The position numbers were made by a program, and so were the translations under genes. Positions 46,966 through 58,881 of a DNA stretch of 64,000 nucleotides are shown here, piece by piece; positions within the stretch are counted from its first letter, which is position 1; the number at the start of each line of letters is the position of its first letter. Source of the stretch: Draba incana. Its lineage: Eukaryota; Streptophyta; Magnoliopsida; Brassicales; Brassicaceae. The DNA is taken from the NCBI GenBank assembly GCA_963576765.1, contig OY755202.1, forward strand, positions 18,972,001 through 19,036,000, given 5' to 3'. The notes under the pieces are model-generated. The model was not told the DNA's origin, made no database searches, and saw only the letters and a list, made by a program, of their open reading frames with translations.

Positions 46966-48104
46966 TGATATATCGTGGTTTTTATGGTTTTTAGCCACGA
47001 TATAAGTCCATGTTTTAGAGTCTTTTGGTGTTTTTGGTATTGTTTTAGAGTCTTTACAGGTATAAGGACGATTGGAGCTTAAAAGATGTTTACTGGAGGT
47101 TTCAGAGCATTTCGGAGTGAAGTGGCGAAGATGTAAGTTCGGAATCACTGTTTGGAATCTATGTCGAGCGACGTGACCAAGTGTACCGCTCGACACGATG
47201 AGTTGAGAAGTGAAGAATCCGATTTTGAGATTGGTGTCGATCGACACCATCTATGGTGTCGCTCGACACCCTGTTCGTCCAAGCCCAGATTTTCATCAGA
47301 AAGCCTGGAAGTTCCAGATGTTTATTTTTAGGTTTCCAATCCGAATTGTACCTCTATAAATACGTTTTCTAAGTCATTGTTTAGAGGGAGGCTTGATTTT
47401 ATTGAATTGCTTAGACTTATCTTTAATAAAACCATGTTTTCTTCTATGATCATGTCTGAGTAGTTCTCTTGTTAGGTTTAGGGTTTTTGAAAGTGTTTGA
47501 TGAGTTGCTGATCTGATCTGATTATTAGGATAAAATCATTAGAATGTTCTTCATCTTAACTTGTTCTTACTGCTGATTTTAGCCTCGCGAACTGAAATCT
47601 GATCTAGGGTTTATTAATAGAAACGACAGTTTTATTGATTAACTTGAACTAGTTTTTGATGAGCAAAATACCTATTCGCAAAGGGATTTGGTCTAGGATT
47701 TTGTGAACAATTGTGCCTGATCTTTAATGCTTGTTTAGGTTGTTAGAATTCGCAACGACAGTTGGTTTTCTAGGATTTAGACATAGAAAATATTTGCAGC
47801 GACAACTGGTTTGTTTTACTTTCGTGTGCATGTTCATGAACTTTTCTTCATAATCCTAATATCTGATTTATCTGCAATTCTGATTCACTGTAGAATTCCT
47901 TGTGCCTAGCGTATTTCTTTAATTGTTTTACAACCATTTTAAATACTGCTTGATTTACTGCATTCATCTCATCTTGCTTAGCATAATCCAAAATTATTAA
48001 TCTATTGTGTTTTCCTTGACTCCCTGTGGATCGATAACCCTAAATTCTGCAATTGACCTCTTAATTTGAGAGAGTCTAGCTCTAGGGATAATTTGAGCTT
48101 ATCA
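46966..48104 (+). repeat. 5' LTR of the Athila-like element
   Basis: A 1139-bp direct repeat of 52697-53845. TGTCG(N)TCGACA-type motifs occur near 47160-47265 in an otherwise ordinary LTR. Confidence 0.93.
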
Positions 48105-48109
48105 AATTT

Positions 48110-48126
48110 TGGCGCCGTTGCCGGGG
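48110..48126 (+). other. Primer-binding site, tRNA-Asp type
   Basis: TGGCGCCGTTGCCGGGG lies 5 bp after the LTR. This primer site is typical of Athila/Tat-lineage gypsy elements. Confidence 0.88.
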
Positions 48127-48231
48127 AGTCAATAGCCATTAGATTTTATTACTAGGATTTTGTCTAGGCATTTTTATTTCTTGTTTTATTTTTGTTTTTA
48201 TTTTTCTCTCTTTGTTTTGCGTTTCAGGTAC

Positions 48232-50316
48232 ATGCGAAATCGCAATACCAGGAGCAGCCAAGACAAAGAACTTTTGGAACTGGGACTGGAGGATCTAGCG
48301 CGCTTGGAACGAACCAACAGAAAAGCGACGAAAGAAGCTAAGAAGATGGTTGCGCCAGTGATGATCTTTCAGAGGGAAGATGGTTTCTTCGACAGAGAAG
48401 GAAACCGATATGATGAGGATGGACAGAGGCTAGACGAGGCTGGGAATATGATCGTCGATGAGGCTGAACAGCAACAAGCTTACGAGGAAGAAGAAGCAGA
48501 ACAGGCTCGTGTTCGTGAGGAGCAACTTCGTGTCGAGCGACACAGAGAGGACGTCGCTCGACACGAACAAAATTTGCGTGTCGCTCGACGTGATGAGGAG
48601 ATCACTCGACGCGATGGAGAGCTTGGTGTCGATCGACACCCTGTCCAGAATCGTACGCTCGCTGATTTTAATCGACCGGAGCAGTTTTACGCTAACTGAG
48701 CCGCGATTCGACCTCCTGCCTTCCAGCGCAATGACTTTGAGCTCAAGCCTGCATACTTCTCCTTAGTTGCTCAAGACCTGTTCTACGGTCTTCCACATGA
48801 GAATCCAATGGATCATATCAAACGGTTCGAAGATCTTGCATCTGCTATCAAAGCCAATGGAGTCTCAGAAGACTACCTATTCTGCAAGCTATTCCCCTAT
48901 TCTCTTCATGGGGAAGCTAAGTACTGGCTAAGGACGTTACCACCGGGCTCGCTAACTAACTGGATGGATACAAAGAATGCTTTCCTAAGCAATTTGTTTG
49001 ATGATGCGAAGTCCGAGGATCTAAGATCGAAGATCGCAACTTTCAAGCAGGGTGATCATGAAGCATTCAAGGCTGCGTGGTACAGGTTCAAAGGTTATCA
49101 GAGGGATTGTCCACACCATGGTTTCAATGAGGTCCAGCTACTTAATATCTTCTACAGAGGGATTGCGCTGCAATACTCTGTGTCTTTGGATGCTGCAAGC
49201 AACGAGAATTTCAACACGAATTCTCCAGGGACTGCCACTCAGCTCATTGAGAACATTGCCAACAGCACCAGTGCCAAGAACTTGGACTACGAAAGGAGCA
49301 AGTCTGGACAGAGCATCAATGGAAATCAGCTTGCTGAGGTAACAAAGAAGCTTGATACTATGACCAGTCTTCTAGCTGGGAGAAGTCAGTTCACTTCGCG
49401 CAGGATGTTGAGACTACAGAAGAGGATGTGAACTACCTCAACCAGAGCGGATTTCAGAAGTACGGCAATCAGAAGCCTTACCAGAGCAGCAACTACACGC
49501 GAGATTATGGATCGTCTTCTTATCAGAAACCTCATCCTCCGTCTGAGAACAGTAGATTGGAATCTATGATGGAGCGGCTTCTAGAGGGACAGCAAAAGTT
49601 GGCTGTGGAGTGGAATGGGAAGTTTGATTCGCTCTACACTGATTTAAACGGCAAGATTGAGGCTCTCAGTACTCATGTCAAGAAGCTCGACGTCCAAGTA
49701 GCTCAAACTGCAGAATCTGTCAGGAGACAAGAGGGCCATCTTCCAGCAAAGACTTATAGGAATCCTAAAGGAGCTTGCAACGCTATCCGGGTGAAGGAAA
49801 ACGACTATTTTGACGAATTTGATGCGATTTTTGGAGCTCCAGAGCCAGTGTCGATCGACACTGTGGATGAGTGTCGATCGACACTCGAAGAATTAGCCAT
49901 ATCTGAGATCGAAGCTTTGGTGTCGAGTGACAGGGACATTAGTGTCGCTCGACATGACGAAATCAGTAGCATCGATCGACAGGCACCCCACGTCGCTCGA
50001 CACGAAGCCCAGGCCGAGACTGTTCATCCGAAACCGTCTCCAATTATCGAGGAATCCATTCTTAAGCCAAAGCTGCCCTTTTCCAGGGCTAGGAGGAGCA
50101 AACAAGAGGTTGAGGAAGCCATTTGCAAGAGAATGATTGAGAAGATTATGATTGAGATGCCTTTTGTGGATGCCATTAAGTTTTCTCCTGCGATTCGACG
50201 ATATGTCAAGCGAATGGTGGCAAATGGAGTTAGTCCAGAGGAAGGAGCTTTGCTGACCAGAGATCTTCAAGCAATTCTCCTGAACACTGAGTCCCCAAGA
50301 AGAAGAAGAAGGAGAT
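48232..50316 (+). pseudogene. Athila-type gag with embedded palindrome-coded repeats
   Basis: ATG 48232 starts MRNRNTRSSQDKELLELGLE, followed by an acidic region in which the TGTCG(N)TCGACA motif is translated repeatedly (VERHRE, VARHEQ, VARRDE, VDRHPV). TGA at 48697 interrupts the frame. The retrotransposon gag domain follows (KPAYFSLVAQDLFYGLPHEN, DHIKRFEDLASAIKANGV, LFPYSLHGEAKYWLRTLP). A frameshift near 49385 moves into the frame 49428-50318, where more motif-coded peptides occur (VSIDTVDECRSTLEE, VARHDEISSIDRQ). A further frameshift near 50290 leads into the protease. No zinc knuckle was seen. Confidence 0.85.
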
Positions 50317-50317
50317 A

Positions 50318-51316
50318 GTGGTTTCTGCTGAAGTTAGTGCGATGATCCAGAGCAGGATTCCAGTAAAGCTCCCTGATCCAGGAAGCTTTGTACTTAATTG
50401 CACCATCTCTGACGAGTGCTTCCCTCACTCCCTCTGCGATTCTGGTTCTGGAATAAACCTTATGCCACTCTCCGTTGCTACAAGGCTTGGGATGACGGAC
50501 TTCGAGAAGACAAGGATGTCTCTTATCCTAGCAGATCGTTCAAGGCGCTTCCCGAAAGGAATTCTTGAGGATGTTCCGATTCGAATCAAAGACTGCATTA
50601 TCCCAACAGATTTTGTGGTATTGGAGTATGATGATGAGCCTCAGGATCCTATTCTACTGGGAAGATCATTCTTAGCAACGGCTGGAGCTAACTTGGATAT
50701 GAGGAAAGGGACGATCAAGCTTGACCTTGGTGATATTTTCATGGAATTTGACATGGACAAGACAAGGAGAAGATCCACCATAGATGATCAAGCTTTTTCT
50801 GTGGATACTTCAGAAGAAGAAGAGCAAATCAAGGAACCTTCAGAGGACATCCCTATCGAAATCGTTGAGGACTTAGTCGTTTCAGAACCATCTCCTGCGA
50901 ATCCTCAAATGGAGCTAAGGTATGAGTCTCTTGCACTTAATTCTACATCTCCTGTCTTCATCAAGGATTTAAAGTGTGAAAAGCCTGTTACGCGCTTACG
51001 CAAGCATCGAGTTTCTCGAAAGCTTGGTTCTTCTTCTGATGAATTTACAGGAATTCCTAAGAGGCAAAAAGAAGAGGTGAAACCAAAAAGGACTTCAAAT
51101 CCTTTCGCGCAAATGCGAATAATCATTCCCCATGAGCTTAAAGATCAAGGAGAAGCTGTTCTTCAAGAGATGATGGAGAGAACGATGAGACTTTTCCCTG
51201 AGATTGCTTCTGATAAGTCTGGGGGAGCTTCCAAGAAGGTTCGATTCAAGCAAGTTGCTGCTGGTTCCATCAACATGGATAAAGGAAGTTCAATACTTCC
51301 TCAAGATCCACCATAA
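50318..51316 (+). pseudogene. Athila-type aspartic protease region
   Basis: An open frame of 332 codons. The protease fold is seen in SFVLNCTISDECFPHSLCDS, with the active D-S-G intact in LCDSGSGINLMPLSVATRLG, and later DPILLGRSFLATAGANLD. The C-terminal part is acidic, then lysine-rich, and ends at 51316 without any reverse transcriptase. In complete Athila elements RT follows. Because the frame opens only after a frameshift from gag, a normal gag-pro product is not expected. Confidence 0.82.
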
Positions 51317-52696
51317 GTCCTGAGTTCGAAAACAGTCAAGCTAACGGACTAAAAACAAGCGCTTAGTGGGAGGCAACCCACTTGTGAGTTTTATAATTAT
51401 GTTTCATTTTATGTTTCTTTTTCAATTTTACGTTTTGGTTTTGTTTTTGTTTTGATTTTCAGTAATTAAACGTTGAATTACAAGTGAGAATGATCTTTAG
51501 ATGACGGTGTCGAGCGACACCGACAGGAGCATCGATCGACACCAACAAAAATCCAACAGTCGATCGACTTGAACTTCAATCGCTCGACGCGACCAAATCC
51601 AGAGCGTCGATCGACACAGAGGTCGTGTCGCTCGACACAGAGGTCGTGTCGCTCGACACGACCCCCCAGGTACGAATTCTCACTTGATTTTTCATTCGTT
51701 TCATTTCCTGTTTATCTTGTTTCGCCAATCTTAGGCTTAATAACACTGGGGACAGTGTTGTTTAAGTCTGGGGGAGGCAGTTGCTAACTTTTGTGTTCTG
51801 TTTTGAGTTTTTATTAAGTCAGTCCTGTTTTTCGGTTTTTTTTGGGTCGAAACTCCCCTTTCCAACTTACTTTGAACAGCACTCAAGGACCATTTCCAAT
51901 GCAAGTTGATTGGTTTTACAAGGTGGGTAACTGGAAGTGGATCAGTTTAACGGAGCGAGTTCAGATTTCTGGAGAACGCCAGAAAGGATGTCAAAGACCC
52001 CGCCCCTAATGAATCTCTAATTTCTTGTCAAGGGCGTTGGAAATCGCAAGACTTGATTCAGCTTCCAAACACTTGAAAGCAAGGACGGACCACTCTTGAA
52101 ACTTCTTCCCGAATGACGAGTACAACTGTCCTAGACCGAAAAAAGAAAAAGCCTCATGACCCTGTCTCCACAAGAACACCAGTAATGAGAGCTGATCTAG
52201 TGATCATAGAGATGCCAAGAAAATAAAAAAGTCTACAGAAAAGTGTAGTTCAAGCAGAAAAGTGCAAGCCCGAATTCAAAAGTGCCAGAATAAAACGCAG
52301 AGAAACAACAAATGGTAAAGGACCCTCTACTGAGGTACCCGCCATCACAATCATCAATCATCAAAAGGCATTGCATCTCTATGATATCCTTAATTGGATA
52401 CAGTTTCAGAGGGAAGAAAGAGGGTGAAACGCAGGAAAGTGTTAAAGGAAGTGAAAGAATCTAGAAGATCCAGCGATCGATATTTCCTCGATGAGACAGC
52501 ACCTAATTAAATTAAAGGGGTTTGCGACTGAAAGTCTGAGATTCTATAAGGAGTTTGGATTCAATCTGGAGGACTGCTATACTTCTAGGGAAACATCGAA
52601 GTATCACCGGATTAGCTTTGCAAAGGTATGTGGTTCCTAAAGGAGTGATAACACTGTTTTGCTTAGGGACAAGCAAAAAGCTAGGTCTGGGGGAGT
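51317..52696 (+). other. Non-coding 3' internal region and polypurine tracts
   Basis: No reading frame is seen. A cluster of TGTCG(N)TCGACA motifs lies at about 51509-51662, with a short tandem repeat of GAGGTCGTGTCGCTCGACAC. Copies of AAGTCTGGGGGAG occur at 51215-51227 and 51764-51776, and the 3' polypurine tract itself, GGTCTGGGGGAGT, lies at 52684-52696. Confidence 0.75.
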
Positions 52697-53845
52697 TGAT
52701 ATATCGTGGTTTTTATGGTTTTTAGCCACGATATAAGTCCATGTTTTAGAGTCTTTTGGTGTTTTTGGTATTGTTTTAGAGTCTTTACAGGTATAAGGAC
52801 GATTGGAGCTTAAAAGATGTTTACTGGAGGTTTCAGAGCATTTCGGAGTGAAGTGGCGAAGATGCAAGTTCGGAATCACTGTTTGGAATCTATGTCGAGC
52901 GACGTGACCAAGTGTGTCGCTCGACACGATGAGTTGAGAAGTGAAGAATCCGATTTTGAGATTGGTGTCGATCGACACCATCTATGGTGTCGCTCGACAC
53001 CCTGTTCGTCCAAGCCCAGATTTTCATCAGAAAAGCCCGTTCAAAGCCCGGAAGTTCCAGATGTTTACTTTTAGGTTTCCAATCCGAATTGTACCTCTAT
53101 AAATACGTTTTCTAAGTCATTGTTTAGAGGGAGGCTTGATTTTATTGAATTGCTTAGACTTCTTTAATAAAACCATGTTTTCTTCTATGATCATGTCTGA
53201 GTAGTTCTCTTGTTAGGTTTAGGGTTTTTGAAAGTGTTTGATGAGTTGCTGATCTGATCTGATTATTAGGATAAAATCATTAGAATGTTCTTCTTCTTAA
53301 CTTGTTCTTACTGCTGATTTTAGCCTCGCGAACTGAAATCTGATCTAGGGTTTATTAATAGAAACGACAGTTTTATTGATTAACTTGAACTAGTTTTTGA
53401 TGAGCAAAATACCTATTCGCAAAGGGATTTGGTCTAGGATTTTGTGAACAATTGTGTCTGATCTTTAATGCTTGTTTAGGTTGTTAGAATTCGCAACGAC
53501 AGTTAGTTTTCTAGGATTTAGACATAGAAAATATTCGCAGCGACAGCTGGTTTGTTTTACTTTCGTGTGCATGTTCATGAATTGTTCTTCATAATCCTAA
53601 TATCTGATTTATCTGCAATTCTGATTCACTGTAGAATTCCTTGTGCCTAGCGTCTTTCTTTAATTGTTTTACAACCGTTTTTAATACTGCTTGATTTACT
53701 GCATTCATCTCATCTTGCTTAGCATAATCCGAAATTATTAATCTATTGTGTTTTCTTTGACTCCCTGTGGATCGATAACCCTAAATTCTGCAATTGACCT
53801 CTTAATTTGAGAGAGTCTAGCTCTAGGGATAATTTGAGCCTATCA
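52697..53845 (+). repeat. 3' LTR of the Athila-like element
   Basis: A 1149-bp copy of the 5' LTR with a 12-bp insertion near 53035 relative to it. It ends at 53845 and is followed by TSD CTAAT. Confidence 0.93.
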
Positions 53846-53850
53846 CTAAT

Positions 53851-53968
53851 CTTGGGAGACTTGAGTTTGAGGATCTTTCTCTCGATGATCCAGATTTGAA
53901 GACAGTTCTATTTAATGGAGATGGAGCGGATGAAAATGAGAATGAAGATGATGATCTCAATATTTGAA
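53851..53968 (+). pseudogene. hAT transposase, C-terminal end
   Basis: Continues directly from 46965: LGRLEFEDLSLDDPDLKTVL, then an acidic tail (ENEDDDLNI) and TGA at 53966-53968. The sequence on either side of the LTR element joins in frame once the element and one CTAAT copy are discounted. Confidence 0.8.
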
Positions 53969-56525
53969 TTTGAGTGCTGTTTTTTTTTTAAATCTTGAGG
54001 TGAACTATTTCATATTTATGTATTATATTCTATTGTATCAAATATTTTATTTAATATGGTTTTGATTTTTGATATTTTGTATATCATGATTTATACAATT
54101 ATATATATGCTTCCAAAATGTACATGTTTTAAAAACTGTTTTTCGTGTTTCCTAACGTTTTGCTTCCGCGTACCCATTTTCAATATCATGCAGCTCATGT
54201 TTTGGTTAGTTGAGAAGTTTTGAGTCAAATCACATACATCTCCTCATCGAAATCATAAAGAAGTTCTTCTCAACTAAGGTTTGAATCCTGGTTTATGTAA
54301 CTTCACTTATGGTCTGACGTGATTTGGTCTCATTATGAATTGGTTTGTTTTTGGATTTGTTTGCTCATCACTCTTTGAACACCGCTATGTTCTTCATGTC
54401 CATTTCTCTTTTCTACCAAAACGGAACAAAACTGCCTTCTTCTCACAAATCAATTCTCTTTCTCAAGAACACACTTTCTCTTTTCTCTTCCTCTCAACAC
54501 GTTTTCTGATAAAAAAACCCCTGTTTTCCAATGCCAATTACGGCTGCACGAGCAAAAAGTATTTATATACGATCTCTTAGGTTTCCATAACCCGGACCAA
54601 TCCAAACCGACAATTAAAAACGAACCAAACCGGCCCCAAAAACACTGTGCCAATCGACACACGTACCAAATTTACCTAATTTGGTTCGCAGGCGTTACAG
54701 TCACCAACCACCTCGTATTCATCTCCACTAACAGTCTCTTGTTCATCATTTCATCCCACTTCCTCGCGAACGTTAGCAACTCCAACATTCTCGGTAATAA
54801 GAGCATCTCTAACACCCGAGCAAGCATTAGCATCACTAACAATTCTTAACATTTTCGCCGATTTTACTGGGTCTACGAAGATAAAGCTTTTTCGTCTCAT
54901 CTTTTCTTCACAAAGGAGAAATCGATTTGAGAATTTAATGATTTTAGGGATCATTTAATCGATTTAAGAATTTTCTGGGGAGACCACGATGACATCGATT
55001 TATTTAATCGGCACTTAACCTCATTTAATCAGGCTGTTAGGCACCTTAACGACGCTAATGTGGCTTAATCAACAAAAATTAGGGATCAAAAAGCACAAAT
55101 CAACAAAAGATGAAGATTCAAAAGGTTTAGTAGGTAGTTAAGAGTTTTTTTTTTTGTTTAAACCGGATCGTTGGAGATATTTTTTGACCATTTCTCGTTT
55201 TAAAACAAAAGACGCGTTATTTTCAAATGATAGAATTTGAATGGTTAAGATCTTTATGATGCATTATTCTTGACCACTATAATTATAATGAATAAAGCTT
55301 ATACAAACTCTTATATTGAAATTGGTATATGAATTTTGACCTAAAATTTAGTATCCATCAATCATTAAGCATAGAAAAAAATACGGGAGTTTGCTTATAA
55401 AACAGTGATGTTAAGGTGACGCGTTGGGATGTAGGACGCATCTAATACACGAAGACAAGAGGGTTATCATATCTCATATTCTTTTTGGTTACTTGGATTT
55501 GAAGTAGAAAGACATAACTGCTTTCTCGTCGAAACCTTAAATACTTGCATGCGCGCGTGTACAAGCCATACGCCCCAAAAATTCTTATAGTTTACTAGTA
55601 TTATATTTGGGACAAATAGAAGCCATGCACTATTTACTTAAAGCGAAAGAAAGATCACGAGGAGATATATCTAATTTACACATGTGTACGTATTTACATG
55701 TACATATGTAGTACATTATTGCCTGCTCGTTTCAATACATGTCTACTAGCTAGTTACATCTGTCCATTTCTTTTTTCGAGTTTGATATAAGATAGATAGT
55801 CAGACTTTTGTACATATATGTAGTTTTGTAAGATGTTGGATCAAATTTAAATTGCGATCGATCATCAAACTGATGAGTTAGGATTATCGTCGACGAGTAT
55901 TTGTTTTTTTCCTTTTACGAGTTTTTGCCGTGTTCAATCGACACGTGTGACAAAATGATCCGTGAAGTGAATCATTGACTCGTCGAAAACCGAACATTTT
56001 ATACTTCACGTGACTGTAATTCTGTGCACAACCTACTTCGTTGCGTCGACGTACGATTTATGAATGTAATTCTATTAATAGCATGCTTTGTCTTTATATA
56101 TGGAGACACTATATTTCTGTCGGATTATTAAGCAAAGCATATGATCGATCATTCAGAAATCTGGGCATTCTCATCATTTAATTTATTATGCTACCATTTT
56201 TCTGCGGTGACCCTTATACTGTACCTCGGAATTAATATATCTTCCGACTGTGTAGATAGAATAACTTTTCTGTAACATTAATTGCTGAAACACATAGAAT
56301 TAAGCCAAGTGTGGAAAAAGATTATTTTCAATGGACCGCCTGGATCAAAATAACAAATTCAATTCAACGTATGCAAGCGCGACAATGAATATCCGTAGTA
56401 ATAGATTCAAGTTTTTGTAACATTCGGACATTTTTTAGACCCTACTAGCCGATAGGGGTGAGCTGTTTCTAGGGACGAAAACAATCTTTACTAATCGATC
56501 AATATTGATAATAAAAATGAGATAA
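53969..56525. other. Intergenic, no gene recognised
   Basis: AT-rich to moderately complex sequence between the hAT remnant and the next gene. Small open frames (54335-54580, 54751-54954) have no recognisable content. The only structured feature I see is a 28-bp copy of downstream exon sequence at 56153-56180. Confidence 0.6.
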
Positions 56526-58005
56526 CTAGTCTTCGAAACTGAAAGGGTCAATTCCTTCACCAATAGATTTTCTGAACTCTTTCCAACACTGCTTAGCTTC
56601 CGTATCGTTGTCTAGCATCGTATATATAATTGCCTGTCAGGATAATAAATTAGTTAAGCCTATTAATTAACAACATATATAGAGAGTTAATTTTTTTTAA
56701 TTATATATGTTCAAGATCGAACCTTATAAAGAGGGATCCGAACATCAGAAATCTGGGCATTCTCATCATTTAGACAACTATACTCACCAGCTTCTTGATA
56801 TCTTTCCTGATATATCCACAAAATTAACGGACCATTTCTTTTTAATCAAAGTCAAGAATGTTCGAAACATGCGATTGCATTTTGATAGATCAAGTTACTA
56901 TTTATATGTAGAAAAACAGTTGCATGCGTGTAACTTTATATGAAAATATAAAAAGAAGATGATAAAATAATCACCAGTAGTATTAGAATCTCAACAAGAG
57001 CCATTTGCACGTTGAAATCGGCCTCAGGCTCGTTTTTGTATCGCATGTTTGCGTCGCGAAGGAGCTGCACTGCCTCCTCGCATTTTCCATCCTTCATCCT
57101 CCTTACCGCCTCCATCTATATTTCCCCAAGATTTCAAAAAAACATATACAATGAATGTGATCTTAATTATGGATATAGGCAGGCTAAAATTCCATCCTAG
57201 ATATGTTTTGAGTGTTTTTCTGGTTTCTTAATGTCCTGCTATATAATAGGTAGAAATTAGGTTAAGAGTATAAAGACCAAACTGAAGTATAGGAATTATA
57301 AATTTTAACAGATATATTTTTGGTTTCAAGTATTTTAATTTTGTTAGTTAGATGTCATTTAAAATTTTTTTGGGAAATAGAAAAATAAAACCGAATAATC
57401 CGTTTATTTTGGATTAGGAACTCACGTGTCACTACAAAAACTAGCAAACATATTTGTGTTGGGAAAAGTTGTACCTTCATGGAATCAATATCTTCCTTTG
57501 AAGGCAGAGAAGGGAGCTTTTGAAGATTGAATGGTCTTTGAGCAGGAATGGGTTTAGCCGAAGCAAGCATTGAGCTCACTTCAAAGAGGGACCGCAATGC
57601 ATACTTAGCTGGCAAGGGAGACATCATCCCGGATGTAGTGGCAGCGGTCGGCTTCCCGGATATGATCATGTCAGCTGCGCTTGGATGCACAGCTGCGGCG
57701 GCTGTATAGCTCATATTCTTTATCTTGAAGCTGAAGATACTTAAAGCGCAAGCAAGTGCTAAAGATGCTCCTGCCGCCATTTTTAACGGTGATGGGAGTT
57801 TTTTATCATTGTGATCATCACTTTTGTGGCTTGAATTGGTTATCGTGATCGGCGATCTGATGAACAAACGGCCGCATTGATGGACATTGGAAGGGAACCC
57901 CAGAAATGGGTATTGAGATCTATGAGTTGGTTTATGGATGGATGTGAGTTTAGAGGAATGAAGTGGGGGTTTCGGAGTATGACCTGTTAGAAATGTAGAA
58001 GCCAT
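56526..58005 (-). CDS. Plastid-targeted (probable) helical-repeat protein, unknown function
   Basis: Four exons, 58005-57475, 57115-56975, 56806-56723 and 56633-56526, encode 287 residues with phase-0 GT/AG introns. The N-terminus MASTFLTGHTPKPPLHSSKL is rich in Ser, Thr and His with few acids, like a chloroplast transit peptide. A hydrophobic helix follows (MAAGASLALACALSIFSF). The C-terminal half looks like paired helices of TPR type: KDGKCEEAVQLLRDA, ADFNVQMALVEILILL, ERYQEAGEYSCLNDENAQIS, TEAKQCWKEFRKSI. The ATG at 58005 was chosen over a longer upstream reading because it gives the targeting-like N-terminus. Its exon layout and C-terminal part match the neighbouring divergent gene. Probably the At2g34540 counterpart; function unknown. 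Confidence 0.8.
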
Positions 58006-58881
58006 TTGTTTCTCCTTTTGAGGAAAAAAAAATAAAGATAATAATAACAATAGTGTGGATTTTATTACATTGGTTTATCCACATGCAAAGAACATTTGAG
58101 CATTTTCGGGTTTGTGAAGGAAAGAATCAATTTGTTGCTTCGGACAGAAGTAACTTCAGTTGAACAGAAAGGCATCAAAGTTTTTGTTCAAGCACGGTTT
58201 GTCTAATTTGATTTATTGTTTTGGTTTCTTTGATTTTCTCAAATTACAAGAAAAATGCTTTGAAAAAAACTATATTATTCTTTAAATAAATAAATAAATA
58301 AAAACTAATATATCCTGATGCTGGTCAAAAAAAAAATTAAGAATGGATTTTCGCTAAATACATCTAGCTAAATTTATTAGAAATGACGCAATGTAAAAAT
58401 GCTGTGGCTTAATCAAGTATCAATTACGACATAAGTAAATTCGTTTAGTTGTCATTATCAATTGTTTAAAAACGTCAACTCACATCATATCAGAATGAGT
58501 ATTCACTCTGAATGGTGACAGTGCGGTGCGAATAAAATAGTATAATTATATATAGTGAATTATAAGTCCATAAGGTAATATAGGGAGTGATTTCCCTTAA
58601 TAGTTTATGTTTTAGTTTGATTAGGATTAATAATATAAATATATTATTCTTTTCCAAAGTGTTGGCAACTTAAAAATACCCATGTCGATATATTCTTTGC
58701 CCCTGTGTCGTTAAAGTATACTAATTTCTTTACCTATGATCGACGACTAACATTAGAATAACTTAAATTTTTCCCCCTTCCATTAGTAATCCAATTTCCT
58801 TGTGTATAAAACCAACTTTCAAGAAGTGAATTTTTTTTTCAATATTTGATATTCATAAACACCAAGCAAATAGGAAAGTAT
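58006..58881. promoter_or_regulatory. Shared intergenic region of the divergent gene pair
   Basis: About 0.88 kb separates the two start codons. It is AT-rich, with (AAAT)n runs near 58288-58305. A TATA-like TGTATAAA at 58803-58810 lies 72 bp upstream of the plus gene. No further elements are assigned. Confidence 0.5.

Larger units (their letters stand above)
46966..53845 (+). mobile_element. Athila-like LTR element with gag and protease only
   Basis: LTRs of about 1.14 kb start TGATATATCG and end TATCA, with a perfect TSD CTAAT (46961-46965 and 53846-53850). The primer site matches tRNA-Asp, as in Athila elements. The 4.6-kb internal region encodes gag and an aspartic protease but no RT, RNase H or integrase, so it is non-autonomous (the TR-GAG type). 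By eye the LTRs differ at about 20 positions plus small indels, so it is younger than the chromovirus. It interrupts the hAT transposase gene. Confidence 0.92.
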
